64,000 bases of DNA from Streptosporangium sp. NBC_01756 (GTDB lineage: Bacteria; Actinomycetota; Actinomycetes; Streptosporangiales; Streptosporangiaceae). The position numbers were made by a program, and so were the translations under genes. The stretch is taken from positions 6,510,001 to 6,574,000 of the forward strand of contig NZ_CP109130.1 of the NCBI RefSeq assembly GCF_035917975.1, read 5' to 3'. Below the pieces are notes generated by a model, which was not told the origin of the DNA, ran no database searches, and was given only the letters and a program-made list of their open reading frames with translations. Of the stretch, positions 7,995 to 16,882 are shown in pieces. Each line of letters opens with the position of its first letter. Positions within the stretch are counted from its first letter, which is position 1.

Positions 7995-9581
7995 CTACGG
8001 TACGGCGACCCGGAGCGGAGGATACTGAGCGATCTTGATCTGCACCGATGAGGCACCGGTGGGCAGTGCGAAGAGGCTCCAGAACTCCTTCGGCCGGCCC
8101 GGCGCGATCTGCCCTGTGCTCAGGCGGACGCCCGCCATCTCGGTGCAGGCGCAGTAGGTGTCGGTTCCGTCGTCGGTCTGCACCAGGATCCTGCCCGGCA
8201 GGTACTGCCGCCGGGCGGCGGCGTCCGTCAGCCGCACGTTGCTGGCGGCATGGTACTTGTACGACATCCAGTCGGCCGACCAGTTCAGCTCGTGGTTCCA
8301 GGCCTCCGCGTCACCCTCGTTGGAGATCTTGTAAGTGAGGACGCCCAGGTCGCCCGCGAGCCGCCGCAGGCCGGTCACCTCCACGGCGAACGGCTGCCCG
8401 TCGTACTTGGCGCGCGACGTGGGGCCGTTCCCGTCCGGCACCGGATCCGCCCCGGGAGTGGTCGCGGGCCGCGTCTCGGCGGGCCGCGGCTTGGCGAACG
8501 TCACGGTGACGCGCCGGTTGCGCCGCCGCCCCTCCTCGTCGTCGTTGCTGTAGAGCGGCTTGCGTGAGCCGTACCCCTTGGCCTGGAAGCGCACTCCCGA
8601 CCTGGTCAGCAGGCCGGACAGGGCGCGCTGCACGGTTTGGGCGCGGCGCTGGGAGAGCGGGTCGTTGATGGCGTCGGTGCCCGAGGAGTCGGCGTGCCCC
8701 TCGACCGTGACCGTGGCGCCCGCGGAGGTGTCGACCAGCTTGGCGGTGCGTGTGAGCACGGCCTTGGCCCGGGACGTCAGGTCGGCCTTGTTCAGTGCGA
8801 AGAGCACGTCGGAGGAGAGGTTCACCTGCAGATCCCGGCCGTCGTCCGCGGTCTCCTCGGACTTGTCGAGCGACTCCGACGGCACCGTGACCCGGTGACT
8901 GATCACGGTGACCGGCTGGGCGTCGGGGTCGGGGATGTCCTGGCCGGGCGGTGGTGTGACGGGGTCGTCGCTGATGGGCACATCGATCATGGGAGGACCG
9001 GGTGGGGCGACGACGGTGGTGGTGGCCGGGTTGCCCGAGGGAGCGGGGGTGACGGCGTACACGGTGATCGACTTGCCGGGTTCGATGAAGTAGCCCAGGT
9101 CGTCACGCTGCTCGTCGCTGCACAGGCAGGGGCTGTCCGCGGGCTTGTAGGGCAGGATCCACCGGTGGGCCGGGGCGTCGAGCACGCCGATCCCCGAGGC
9201 CCAGCGGATCTCGCCGAGCGGGCGGGTGTTGTCCCCGAGCTCGCCGGTCCAGGAGAGCTGCTTGTCGGTGCCGGTGTTGGAGAGCCTGAGCTGGATCACC
9301 AGGTGCTTGCCCGCGACCCGGTTCAGACCGACAACTTCGATCTTCAAGGTCGGGGTCTCGGTGCTCTGCGTGCTCGCCAGCGCGGGACGGGTGTCCGCTC
9401 CGTCGCCGGTCGGCGAGGAGGACGCGGACGTCGACGCAGGGACGTTCGGCCGCGCGGTGGGTGCGGCCCCGGACTGGCGTTCCTCACCGCCGCCGCCCTG
9501 TCGGACACCCGTCAGCCCGCATGACGTCAGCATTGCCGTCACCACTGTCATGGTCACGAGCGACGTCCGTTTCCTCACCAT
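7995..9581 (-). CDS. Lipoprotein with OmpA peptidoglycan-binding domain between two similar domains
   Basis: The ATG at 9581 follows GAGGAG and gives a signal peptide MVRKRTSLVTMTVVTAM with lipobox LTSC; a 54-codon upstream extension was left out. The 528-residue product holds a Ser/Thr/Pro/Ala-rich linker, a beta-rich domain (about 75-200, IEVVGLNRVAGKHLVIQLRL), an OmpA-type domain (about 240-363) and a second, related beta domain (about 394-528, VEVTGLRRLAGDLGVLTYKI). The OmpA part has VEGHADSSGTD, LSQRRAQTV and RRNRRV, the residues that hold diaminopimelate. Both outer domains carry a paired-Cys motif (PCLCSDEQ; CACTEM). It would be a cell-wall-anchored surface lipoprotein. The flanking domains resemble DUF4352-type folds, but this is only a guess. 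Confidence 0.8.
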   Translation of the reverse strand: MVRKRTSLVTMTVVTAMLTSCGLTGVRQGGGGEERQSGAAPTARPNVPASTSASSSPTGDGADTRPALASTQSTETPTLKIEVVGLNRVAGKHLVIQLRLSNTGTDKQLSWTGELGDNTRPLGEIRWASGIGVLDAPAHRWILPYKPADSPCLCSDEQRDDLGYFIEPGKSITVYAVTPAPSGNPATTTVVAPPGPPMIDVPISDDPVTPPPGQDIPDPDAQPVTVISHRVTVPSESLDKSEETADDGRDLQVNLSSDVLFALNKADLTSRAKAVLTRTAKLVDTSAGATVTVEGHADSSGTDAINDPLSQRRAQTVQRALSGLLTRSGVRFQAKGYGSRKPLYSNDDEEGRRRNRRVTVTFAKPRPAETRPATTPGADPVPDGNGPTSRAKYDGQPFAVEVTGLRRLAGDLGVLTYKISNEGDAEAWNHELNWSADWMSYKYHAASNVRLTDAAARRQYLPGRILVQTDDGTDTYCACTEMAGVRLSTGQIAPGRPKEFWSLFALPTGASSVQIKIAQYPPLRVAVP

Positions 9582-9909
9582 CGCCAGCTCCTCATCCGAA
9601 AGGTCCAAGGGAGTCCTCAGGCTAGTGAGCCGACATTCAGGATCGGCATAGCCCCCCACCGGAGGGCCCGGATGCGGGGCGGCCGGCACCGGGGCACGGG
9701 CACCGGCGAGGACGGCCGCCCCTCCTGCCCGCGTCGGTCCCAAAGCGGTGTCGTGGGTGGATAGCGGCTGGTCAAAGCGGTGCTCGTGTCCGCGGTTAGC
9801 TCACGGTAAACCGCAATTAACAGACGCGATCTCCATGGGAAATCTCACTCGGTCACCTTGACGGCAGATAGATCGGTGCGGGGGCCGTACCGGCAAGGAG
9901 GAAGAGCCA
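9582..9909. other. Divergent intergenic region between the OmpA lipoprotein and urtA
   Basis: This stretch carries the 5' regions of two divergent genes. The part nearest 9581 is GC-rich. From about 9790 the sequence becomes richer in A and T and holds a GlnR-like half-site series (listed separately) and the AAGGAGG ribosome site of urtA at 9895-9901. An upstream in-frame extension of the lipoprotein gene covers part of it but has no codon or start signal of its own. Confidence 0.5.
9795..9826 (+). promoter_or_regulatory. Candidate GlnR box upstream of urtA
   Basis: GTTAG (9795), six bases, GTAAA, six bases, TTAAC keep the 5-6-5-6-5 spacing of actinobacterial GlnR boxes (gTnAC-n6-GaAAC-n6-gTnAC). 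The matches are partial (about four, three and four of five). Location, about 85 bp before the urtA start, and AT content support a regulatory role. Weak evidence on its own. Confidence 0.3.
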
Positions 9910-11145
9910 TTGAGGAATTCAGTCTGGCGTTCCGGTGTCGCCCTCGCGACGTTGGCCACCGCTCTCACCGCGTGCAGCGGCGGGGCTCCCGCCAAGGAGA
10001 GCGCCGCCGTCTCCGGCGGTGGCGCCGATACCATCAAGGTCGGCGTCCTGCACTCCCTGAGCGGCACGATGGCCATCAGCGAGGTCACGGTCAGGGACGC
10101 CGAACTGCTCGCCATCGAGGAGATCAACGCGGCCGGCGGCGTGCTCGGCAAGAAGCTGGTCCCCGTGGTGGAGGACGGCGCCTCGGACTGGCCGACCTTC
10201 GCGGAGAAGGCCACCAAGCTCATCCGGCAGGACAAGGTGGCCACCACCTTCGGCGGCTGGACCTCGGCGAGCCGCAAGGCGATGCTGCCGGTCTTCGAGC
10301 GGAGCAAGGCGCTGCTGTGGTATCCGGTGCAGTACGAGGGGCTGGAGAGCTCGCCGTACATCTTCTACACCGGCGCCACCACCAACCAGCAGATCATCCC
10401 CGGCCTGGACTACCTCAAGGAGCAGGGCAAGAGGAAACTCTTCCTGGTCGGCAGCGACTACGTCTTCCCCCGCACCGCCAACAAGATCATCAAGGCGTAC
10501 GCGGCGGCGAACGGCATGGAGATCCTCGGTGAGGAGTACACCCCCCTCGGCCACACCGAGTACAGCACGCTGACCAACAAGGTCGTCCAGGCCAAGCCGG
10601 ACGCGGTCTTCAACACCCTCAACGGTGACAGCAACGTCGCCTTCTTCAAGCAGCTCAACAGCGCCGGAATCACCGCGGAGAAGATGCCCGTCCTGTCGGT
10701 GAGCGTCGCCGAAGAGGAGGTCAAGGGCATCGGCGTGGACAACATCGCCGGTCACCCGGTCGCCTGGAACTACTACCAGACCACCGACACCCCGGCGAAC
10801 GGGAAGTTCGTCGCCGCGTTCAAGGCCGAGTACGGCGCCGACAAGGTGACCTCCGATCCGATGGAGGCCGGCTACAACGCCGTCTACCTCTGGGCGGAGG
10901 CGGCCAAGCGGGCCGGCACCGTCGAGGTCGAGGCCGTGCGCAAGGCCGCCGGAGGGATCACCCTGGCCCGCCCCGAAGGCAAGGTCACCATCGACGGCGA
11001 GAACCAGCACATGTACAAGACGGCCCGGATCGGAGTCATCCAGCCGGACGGCCTCATCAAGGAGGTCTGGAACTCCGGCGAGCCGATCAAGCCCGACCCC
11101 TACCTGAAGGGCTACCCCTGGGCGAGCGGCCTGGCCACCGGCTGA
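9910..11145 (+). CDS. urtA: Urea ABC transporter, substrate-binding lipoprotein
   Basis: The 411-residue protein starts at TTG 9910, nine bases after AGGAGG. The N-terminus [19 protein letters not shown] is a lipoprotein signal with LTAC as lipobox. The mature part is a type I periplasmic-binding fold of the UrtA branch: [82 protein letters not shown] and [15 protein letters not shown] [19 protein letters not shown]. It binds urea (or short amides) for the UrtBCDE complex. The adjacent urease operon supports urea as substrate. Confidence 0.95.
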   Translation: MRNSVWRSGVALATLATALTACSGGAPAKESAAVSGGGADTIKVGVLHSLSGTMAISEVTVRDAELLAIEEINAAGGVLGKKLVPVVEDGASDWPTFAEKATKLIRQDKVATTFGGWTSASRKAMLPVFERSKALLWYPVQYEGLESSPYIFYTGATTNQQIIPGLDYLKEQGKRKLFLVGSDYVFPRTANKIIKAYAAANGMEILGEEYTPLGHTEYSTLTNKVVQAKPDAVFNTLNGDSNVAFFKQLNSAGITAEKMPVLSVSVAEEEVKGIGVDNIAGHPVAWNYYQTTDTPANGKFVAAFKAEYGADKVTSDPMEAGYNAVYLWAEAAKRAGTVEVEAVRKAAGGITLARPEGKVTIDGENQHMYKTARIGVIQPDGLIKEVWNSGEPIKPDPYLKGYPWASGLATG

Positions 11146-11191
11146 CGCCCTCCACGGAGACGGGCGGCCCGCCGGCCGCCCCCCGCAGACC

Positions 11192-11257
11192 GGCTCCGGA
11201 GCGCGACGGTCGAACGACCCGCGGACAGAACCGCGGCGCCGCTCCCGCTCCGGAGCC
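11192..11257 (+). terminator. Hairpin between urtA and urtB
   Basis: GGCTCCGGAGCG (11192-11203) and its inverse CGCTCCGGAGCC (11246-11257) are perfect 12-bp arms with a 42-base loop. They lie in the 137-bp urtA-urtB gap, while all later genes of the operon overlap. Such a structure can stabilise or partly terminate the urtA transcript and so give more binding protein than permease. Confidence 0.55.
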
Positions 11258-11282
11258 AGACACTCGTAGGAAAGGGACACCG

Positions 11283-12149
11283 GTGGAGGCGTTTCTCAAC
11301 CAGCTGCCGATCGGCCTGTCGATCGGCGCGGTGCTGCTCCTCATCGCTCTCGGGCTGACCTTCACGTTCGGCCAGATGGGTGTGATCAACATGGCCCACG
11401 GCGAGTTCATCATGGCCGGGGCGTACACGGCCTACCTGCTGCAGGACCTCACCGGCCGGACGGCCGTGATCGTCGCCCTCCCGGTGGCCTTCCTGGTCGC
11501 CGGGCTGATGGGGCTCATCCTGGAACGGACCGCCATCCGGCACTTCTACGGCCGCCCACTCGACACCCTGCTGCTCACCTGGGGCGTCAGCCTCGTGCTC
11601 CAGCAGCTCGCCCGCGACCTGTTCGGAGCGCCCAACGTCCAGGTCCAGGCCCCGGCCTGGCTGCGGGGCGGAATCGGCATGCTGCCCTACAACCGGCTGT
11701 TCATCTTCGCCCTGGCGCTCGCCACCGTCGCCGGCATCTGGGCCTATATGAACCGCACCGGCCAGGGCCGCCGGATGCAGGCCGTGATGCAGAACCGGCG
11801 GCTCGCCGCGGTCAGCGGCATCAACACCGGCCGGGTGGACCAGCGGACCTTCTTCATCGGCTCCGGTCTCGCCGGGGTGGCCGGGGTGGCCCTCACCCTG
11901 GTCGGCCCGGTCGGTCCGGCGCTGGGCACCTACTACATCGTCGACGCCTTCCTGGTGGTCGTCGCCGGCGGGCTCGGCCAGCTCCGCGGCGCCGTCATCG
12001 CCGCCGCCGGGCTCGGCCTGCTGAACTCCTACGCCGAGTTCTGGACCGATGCCAGCCTGGCCAAGGTGATCGTGTTCGCCGGGGTCATCGCCTTCCTCCA
12101 GTTCCGGCCCCAGGGGTTGTTCGTCCTCCGATCGAGGGCGCTGTCGTGA
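11283..12149 (+). CDS. urtB: Urea ABC transporter permease UrtB
   Basis: The 288-residue membrane protein belongs to the LivH/UrtB branch of branched-chain-type permeases. It starts at GTG 11283 after GTAGGAAAGG. About eight hydrophobic segments are seen; LTFTFGQMGVINMAHGEFIM near residue 30 is the family signature and VVVAGGLGQLRGAVIAA near residue 225 the conserved cytoplasmic contact loop. Short UrtB forms without the periplasmic N-terminal domain are usual in actinobacteria. Its stop overlaps the urtC start (GTGA). Confidence 0.95.
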   Translation: MEAFLNQLPIGLSIGAVLLLIALGLTFTFGQMGVINMAHGEFIMAGAYTAYLLQDLTGRTAVIVALPVAFLVAGLMGLILERTAIRHFYGRPLDTLLLTWGVSLVLQQLARDLFGAPNVQVQAPAWLRGGIGMLPYNRLFIFALALATVAGIWAYMNRTGQGRRMQAVMQNRRLAAVSGINTGRVDQRTFFIGSGLAGVAGVALTLVGPVGPALGTYYIVDAFLVVVAGGLGQLRGAVIAAAGLGLLNSYAEFWTDASLAKVIVFAGVIAFLQFRPQGLFVLRSRALS

Positions 12150-13255
12150 ACCTCGCACGTCTGAGAGGACCGGCCGTCTTCGCGGCGGTGGCCGTGCTCG
12201 CCCTGGTCGTCGCGCCACTCCTGCTGGAGCCCTTCCGGCTCGGCCTGCTGGCCAAATACCTCTGCTTCGCGATCGTCGCCCTCGGCATCGGTCTCGCCTG
12301 GGGGCAGGGCGGCATGCTGGCCCTGGGACATGGCGTGTTCTTCGGGCTCGGCGGCTACGCGATGGGCATGCACCTGAAGCTGGTGGACGCCCGGGGAGAG
12401 CTGCCCGACTTCATGGTGTGGAGCGGGGTCGAGCACCTGCCCGCGCTCTGGAAACCGTTCGCCAACCCGGTGTTCGCGCTGGCCATGGTCGTTGTCGGGC
12501 CGATGCTGATCGCCACCCTGCTGGGGCTGCTGGTGTTCCGGCAACGGGTACGCGGCGCGTACTTCGCGATCCTCACCCAGGCACTCGCCGCCGCGTTCGT
12601 CATACTGCTCGTCGGGCAGCAGGGCCTGACCGGAGGCACCAACGGGCTGACCAACTTCTTCGACCTGTTCGGCCGGGACCTGGCGGCGGACTCCACCCAG
12701 CGCGGGCTGTATTTCGTGGTCGCGGTCGTGCTCGGCCTGCTCTACCTCGGTGCGCGGCAGTTGGTGAACAGCCGTTTCGGGCGGCTGCTCGTCGCGGTCA
12801 GGGACGGCGAGGACCGGGTCAGGTTCCTCGGCTACGACCCGGCCGTCGTCAAGACGGTCACCTTCGCGATCTCGGCGGGCATGGCCGGGCTCGCGGGCGC
12901 ACTGTTCGTGCCGGTCGTCGGGATCATCTCACCCGCGCTGCTGGGTGTGGTCCCCTCGCTCGAACTGGTGGTCGGGGTGGCGGTGGGCGGCCGGTCGGTG
13001 CTGGCCGGCGCCGTCCTGGGAGCGGTGGTCATGGGATACGCCAAGACGTCCTTCAGCGAGCAGTTCGCCGACGGCTGGCTGTACCTGCAGGGCGCGCTGT
13101 TCGTCCTCGTCATGACCCTGGCGCCCAGGGGGATCCTCGGCCTGGCGGCGACGGCGCGCGACGCCCTCGGCCGCCGCGGGGGAGGTGGCCGCACCGGTCC
13201 GGCCACCCGGTCCGCCGAGCCGGGCGCGGCCCGGGTGATGGAGGAGGTCGGATGA
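12146..13255 (+). CDS. urtC: Urea ABC transporter permease UrtC
   Basis: The 369-residue LivM/UrtC-type permease starts at GTG 12146 within the end of urtB (4-bp overlap). It shows WGQGGMLALGHGVFFGLGGY near residue 50 and RDGEDRVRFLGYDPAVVK near 215, typical of UrtC, and about ten hydrophobic segments. The C-terminal 30 residues are an Arg/Gly-rich cytoplasmic tail. It pairs with UrtB to form the channel. Confidence 0.95.
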   Translation: MNLARLRGPAVFAAVAVLALVVAPLLLEPFRLGLLAKYLCFAIVALGIGLAWGQGGMLALGHGVFFGLGGYAMGMHLKLVDARGELPDFMVWSGVEHLPALWKPFANPVFALAMVVVGPMLIATLLGLLVFRQRVRGAYFAILTQALAAAFVILLVGQQGLTGGTNGLTNFFDLFGRDLAADSTQRGLYFVVAVVLGLLYLGARQLVNSRFGRLLVAVRDGEDRVRFLGYDPAVVKTVTFAISAGMAGLAGALFVPVVGIISPALLGVVPSLELVVGVAVGGRSVLAGAVLGAVVMGYAKTSFSEQFADGWLYLQGALFVLVMTLAPRGILGLAATARDALGRRGGGGRTGPATRSAEPGAARVMEEVG

Positions 13256-14010
13256 GTCCGATGATCGAGATACGCGGGCTTGAGGTGGTGTTCGACGGTT
13301 TCCGGGCCATCGACGGCATCGACCTGACCGTCGAGCAGGGGGAGCTGCGGTTCCTGATCGGCCCCAACGGAGCGGGTAAGACGACCCTCGTCGACGTCAT
13401 CACCGGCCTCACCCGTCCGTCCGCGGGCGAGGTCAGGCTCGGCGGCCGGGACCTGACCGGCCTGCGCGAGCACCAGATCGTCCGGCTCGGCGTCGGGCGG
13501 ACCTTCCAGACCTCGGTGGTCTTCGAGGAGCTCACGGTCCTGGAGAACCTCGACCTGGCCGCCTCGTTCCGCCTCCCGCTCTGGTCCCTGGCCCGGCGCA
13601 GGCGCGGTGCCGGAGAAGCCGTCACCGAGGCGCTGGAGACGACCGGGCTGGGGCCGTTGACCGACCGGCCCGCCGGGGTGCTCTCCCATGGGCAGCGGCA
13701 GTGGCTGGAGATCGGCATGCTGCTCGCCCAGCGGCCCCGGCTGCTCCTGCTCGACGAGCCGGTGGCCGGGATGTCGACGGAGGAGCGTGAGCGCACCGGC
13801 GAGCTGCTGACGTCGGTGGCGCGCGATCACACGGTGATCGTGATCGAACACGACATGGAGTTCCTGCGCAGGTACGCCTCGCAGGTCACGGTCCTGCACG
13901 AAGGCAAGGTGCTGGTCGAGGGGTCGGTCGAGCAGGTGCGCGGCGACCCTCGCGTGCAGGAGGTCTATCTCGGAAGGAGGCCGAGCGATGCTGTCGGTAC
14001 AGGATCTTGA
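13252..14010 (+). CDS. urtD: Urea ABC transporter ATP-binding protein UrtD
   Basis: The 252-residue ATPase begins at ATG 13252, overlapping the urtC stop (ATGA) and preceded by GGAGGTCGG; a longer in-frame extension into urtC is a shadow. Walker A is GPNGAGKTTLVD, the Q-loop TFQTSVVFEELTVLENL, the signature LSHGQRQWLEIG, and Walker B LLLLDEPVAGMS, with the His switch in IVIEHDMEFLR. LivG/UrtD group. Confidence 0.96.
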   Translation: MSPMIEIRGLEVVFDGFRAIDGIDLTVEQGELRFLIGPNGAGKTTLVDVITGLTRPSAGEVRLGGRDLTGLREHQIVRLGVGRTFQTSVVFEELTVLENLDLAASFRLPLWSLARRRRGAGEAVTEALETTGLGPLTDRPAGVLSHGQRQWLEIGMLLAQRPRLLLLDEPVAGMSTEERERTGELLTSVARDHTVIVIEHDMEFLRRYASQVTVLHEGKVLVEGSVEQVRGDPRVQEVYLGRRPSDAVGTGS

Positions 14011-14677
14011 CGCCGGGTACGGCAGGGCCCGGGTGCTGTTCGGGATCTCTCTGGAGGTCGAACCCGGCCAGCTCGTCTGCGTGATGGGCCGCAACGGCGT
14101 GGGAAAGACCACCCTGCTCGACACGGTGATGGGGGTGCTCGGGGCGACCGCGGGATCGGTCACCTTCGACGGACGCGACGTGACCCGCCTCGCGCCGCAC
14201 GAACGGGTACGGCTCGGCATGGCCTACGTCCCCCAGGGCCATGAGACCTTTCCCCAGCTCAGCGTCCTGGGCAACCTGCTGGTGACGTTGGAGGCCGCGG
14301 GCGGTCCGCAGGAGGCGCTGGAGCAGGCCCTGGAGACCTTCCCCCGCCTCAAGCCCCTGCTCAAGCGCCGTGCCGGATTCCTGTCCGGTGGTCAGCAGCA
14401 GCAGCTCGCCATCGCCCGCGCGCTGGTCACCCGGCCCAGGCTGCTCATCCTGGACGAGCCCACCGAGGGCGTCCAGCCGTCCATCGTCATCGAGATCGAG
14501 GAGGCGATCGAGCGCCTGCACGGCTCGGGGCTCGCCGTGCTGCTGGTCGAGCAGTACGTGGATGTGGCCCTGCGCCTGGCGGACCGCTTCCTGATCCTCG
14601 ACGCCGGGCGCGTCGTCCATTCGGGGGCGGCCGAGGAACTCCGCGGCGAGGAGGTCCACCGCCTGCTCGCGGTCTGA
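13988..14677 (+). CDS. urtE: Urea ABC transporter ATP-binding protein UrtE
   Basis: The 229-residue ATPase of the LivF/UrtE group overlaps urtD by 23 bp and has AAGGAGG just before its ATG. Walker A is GRNGVGKTTLLD, signature FLSGGQQQQLAIARAL, Walker B LLILDEPTEGVQPSI, His-switch position occupied by Gln in VEQYVDVA, as normal for this group. It closes the urt operon; a strong hairpin follows the stop at once. Confidence 0.96.
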   Translation: MLSVQDLDAGYGRARVLFGISLEVEPGQLVCVMGRNGVGKTTLLDTVMGVLGATAGSVTFDGRDVTRLAPHERVRLGMAYVPQGHETFPQLSVLGNLLVTLEAAGGPQEALEQALETFPRLKPLLKRRAGFLSGGQQQQLAIARALVTRPRLLILDEPTEGVQPSIVIEIEEAIERLHGSGLAVLLVEQYVDVALRLADRFLILDAGRVVHSGAAEELRGEEVHRLLAV

Positions 14678-14704
14678 CCGGCTCCGGGCGTGCCCGGAGC
14701 CGGT
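14677..14704. terminator. Bidirectional terminator hairpin
   Basis: A perfect 12-bp stem (ACCGGCTCCGGG / CCCGGAGCCGGT) with a 4-base loop overlaps both the urtE stop codon and the stop of the convergent kinase-like gene. No U tract is present, as is common in high-GC actinomycetes. Confidence 0.75.
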
Positions 14705-16680
14705 CACCGGTTCAGCGGCAGCGCCTCGAAGGAGTTGAAGCTGACCTCCACGCCGGAGCCGCCGCCCGCCGCGTGGGCGAACATGCCGATGGAGCCGGAA
14801 GCGAACGCGTCCTTCCTGTCGATCCGGGAGACGACCTGCCTGCCGTTGACGCGCAGGCTCAGGCTGGTCCCCGCCGCGACGCTGCGGCAGGTCGCCTGCA
14901 GGCTGACGAGCCGGCCGGGGTGGTAACCGGGCACGCGGCCGCGTTTCACCGTGGCGGGCGACTCGCCGCTCTTGGCGATGGAGGCGGCGCCGTCGCTGGT
15001 GATCGAGAACTCGTAGCGCCGGGCGCCCCTGTTCAGGCCGCGGCAGAAGACGCCGAAGGTGCCTTCGCCATCCAGCATCTGGAGTTTCGCGGTGATGGTG
15101 GTGTTCTTCACCGGGGTGCTCACCGGGGCGATGAGCGGGAGGTAGTCGTCCGACGCGGCGACGATCCGGTAGGCGCCCCGGACCGGCCGGTGCTTGCCCC
15201 TGCCCCGCGCCGCCACGGTCCAGCCGCTTTGCGGGCCGCTGAAGTCGTCCGTGAACGGCAGGGTCCGTGCCGCTGCGGGCTCCGCCGCCGTCGTGGTGGT
15301 GGCGGACGGCGAAGGGGCGGCGGACGGTGCCGTGGTGGTGGACGGCGACGGGGTCGCGGGCGTGGAGAGCGGCGGGAAGTCCGTGGGCCCGGCCGGACCG
15401 CTCAGCTCGACGGCCGGTTGCGTCGGGGGCTCGCGGTCGACCGTCGCGCTGTCGTCCGGGAGGAAGAAGGAGACACCGGCGATGACCAGCGCGACCGCCA
15501 CCCCTCCGGCGAGGGGAAGGGCGACCGACCGCTGCCACCTCGTCGAGGAGGCGCCCACCGGGGCCGGGCCCGGCGGGCGAGCCGCCGGCCGTTCTCTTAC
15601 GGCGGGGAGCGCGGGGGGCCGTTCTCTTACGGCGGGGAGCGCGGGGGGCCGTTCCCGCACGGCGGGCGGGCCGGGAGGCCGTTCCCTCGTGGCGGGGAGC
15701 GCGGGGGGCCGTTCCTTCACGGCGGGTGGACCAGGGGGGTGGGAGAGGCGCGGGTCCGGCCCGGCGAGCGGGATGCGGGGGAGGGCCGGGTTGGTGGGAA
15801 GGTCGAGTGGTCCCATGTCCTGCGGGCTCGGCGGGGCGAGCGGCGGGGCGAGGGACGTGATGGGGTTGGCGGCGCCCGTCAGGATCCTGAGGATGTCATG
15901 CACGCTCGGGCGGTGCGCGGGATCCCAGGCGAGGGCGCGCCCGGCCAGGTCGCGGAGCGGACCGTGCAGCCCGCTCAGGTCCGGCTCGACGCTGCCACCG
16001 GGCGGTACGGCCGGGCCGGGCTCGAGGCCGTTGCCGTGCAGTCCGGTCAGGCCGGGTCCGACGTGGTCACCGTACAGCCCCGTGCCGCCACCGGACGGGG
16101 CACGGCCGGTCGCCGCGTACAGGACGACACCGCCCCAGGCGAACACGTCCGACGCGGCGCCGACCTCCTCGCCCCGCGTCTCCTCCGGCGACACGTACCA
16201 GGGTGTGCCCGCCCGGCCGGTGAGATGGGCGACGCCGAAGCCGATCACCCTCGGCCCGAGCGGACCCAGCAGGACGGCGGACGGCCGCAGGTTGCGGTGC
16301 ACGACCCCGGCGGCGTGGACGGCCTGCAGGGCGACGGCGGTGGAGACGGCCAGCGTGTCCAGGGCCGAACCGGTGAGAGGGCCGTCGGATTCGACCCGCC
16401 GGCGCAGGTCCGGACCGTCGACGTACTCGGTGACCAGGTAGGCCTGGTCACCGTCGAGCCTGGTGTCCAGAACCGGGGCGATGCAGGACCTGGCGGCACG
16501 GGAGGCGGCGACCGCCTCCGGCTGGAACCGCTGCCGGAACACCGGCCCGACGGCCAGGTGCGGGTGGACGAGCTTGACGGCGACCTGGCGGCCGTCGGGG
16601 TCACGGGCGAGGAACACCTCGCCCGTGCTGCCCTGCCCGAGCCCGCGCACCACGCGGTACGGCCCAATGACACGATCCAT
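14704..16680 (-). CDS. Membrane Ser/Thr protein kinase homologue lacking catalytic aspartates (pseudokinase)
   Basis: The 658-residue protein has an N-terminal Hanks-type kinase domain (1-about 275), a Pro/Arg-rich linker with 10-residue repeats (about 313-363), one membrane segment (about 383-405), a Ser/Thr/Pro-rich stretch and an extracellular beta-rich domain (about 470-658, DDFSGPQSGW, resembling laminin-G/DUF1080-type folds). The glycine loop GLGQGSTGEV, Lys36 (VAVK) and Glu55 are intact. The catalytic loop reads HRNLRPSAV (Asn130 instead of Asp, Lys and Asn also changed), and DFG reads GFG (Gly147). It can probably bind nucleotide but not phosphorylate in the usual way. It is divergent from the tethered binding-protein gene at 16883. 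Confidence 0.85.
   Translation of the reverse strand: MDRVIGPYRVVRGLGQGSTGEVFLARDPDGRQVAVKLVHPHLAVGPVFRQRFQPEAVAASRAARSCIAPVLDTRLDGDQAYLVTEYVDGPDLRRRVESDGPLTGSALDTLAVSTAVALQAVHAAGVVHRNLRPSAVLLGPLGPRVIGFGVAHLTGRAGTPWYVSPEETRGEEVGAASDVFAWGGVVLYAATGRAPSGGGTGLYGDHVGPGLTGLHGNGLEPGPAVPPGGSVEPDLSGLHGPLRDLAGRALAWDPAHRPSVHDILRILTGAANPITSLAPPLAPPSPQDMGPLDLPTNPALPRIPLAGPDPRLSHPPGPPAVKERPPALPATRERPPGPPAVRERPPALPAVRERPPALPAVRERPAARPPGPAPVGASSTRWQRSVALPLAGGVAVALVIAGVSFFLPDDSATVDREPPTQPAVELSGPAGPTDFPPLSTPATPSPSTTTAPSAAPSPSATTTTAAEPAAARTLPFTDDFSGPQSGWTVAARGRGKHRPVRGAYRIVAASDDYLPLIAPVSTPVKNTTITAKLQMLDGEGTFGVFCRGLNRGARRYEFSITSDGAASIAKSGESPATVKRGRVPGYHPGRLVSLQATCRSVAAGTSLSLRVNGRQVVSRIDRKDAFASGSIGMFAHAAGGGSGVEVSFNSFEALPLNR
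15591..15740. repeat. 30-bp in-frame repeats in the kinase-like gene
   Basis: Five head-to-tail 30-bp units (starts 15591, 15621, 15651, 15681, 15711); the first two are identical, the others differ in a few bases. On the minus strand they code for ten-residue blocks of the type PALPAVRERP that form the juxtamembrane linker. Confidence 0.88.
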
Positions 16681-16882
16681 CGTCCCCTGCTTCCAGAGAT
16701 CTGCCAGTGGATTTTAAGGGGTATTTCGGTCATTGAGTCGGTAGGACGTTTGATCTCGTCTTATTGGCTTCTCCTTGCGGCTGAATCGGGAGTCTCCGCA
16801 CTTTAAGAGTTTTGTCGAAGAAGCACCCGATCCCGGTGGCGGCGGCATAGTCTGCCAGACAGATCGGGAGCCCGGAGGTGTC

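Noticed and set aside
9582..9743. 54-residue N-terminal extension of the OmpA lipoprotein
   Set aside because: It would bury the lipoprotein signal; the ATG at 9581 has GAGGAG in front.
12832..15538. Long minus-strand open frames opposite urtC-urtE and a second frame in the kinase-like gene
   Set aside because: The plus-strand urt genes have full ABC motifs; the antisense products show only compositional bias.
15591..15740. Regular 30-bp repeats that might suggest a CRISPR array
   Set aside because: Units follow each other without spacers and encode an in-frame Pro/Arg linker of the kinase-like protein.
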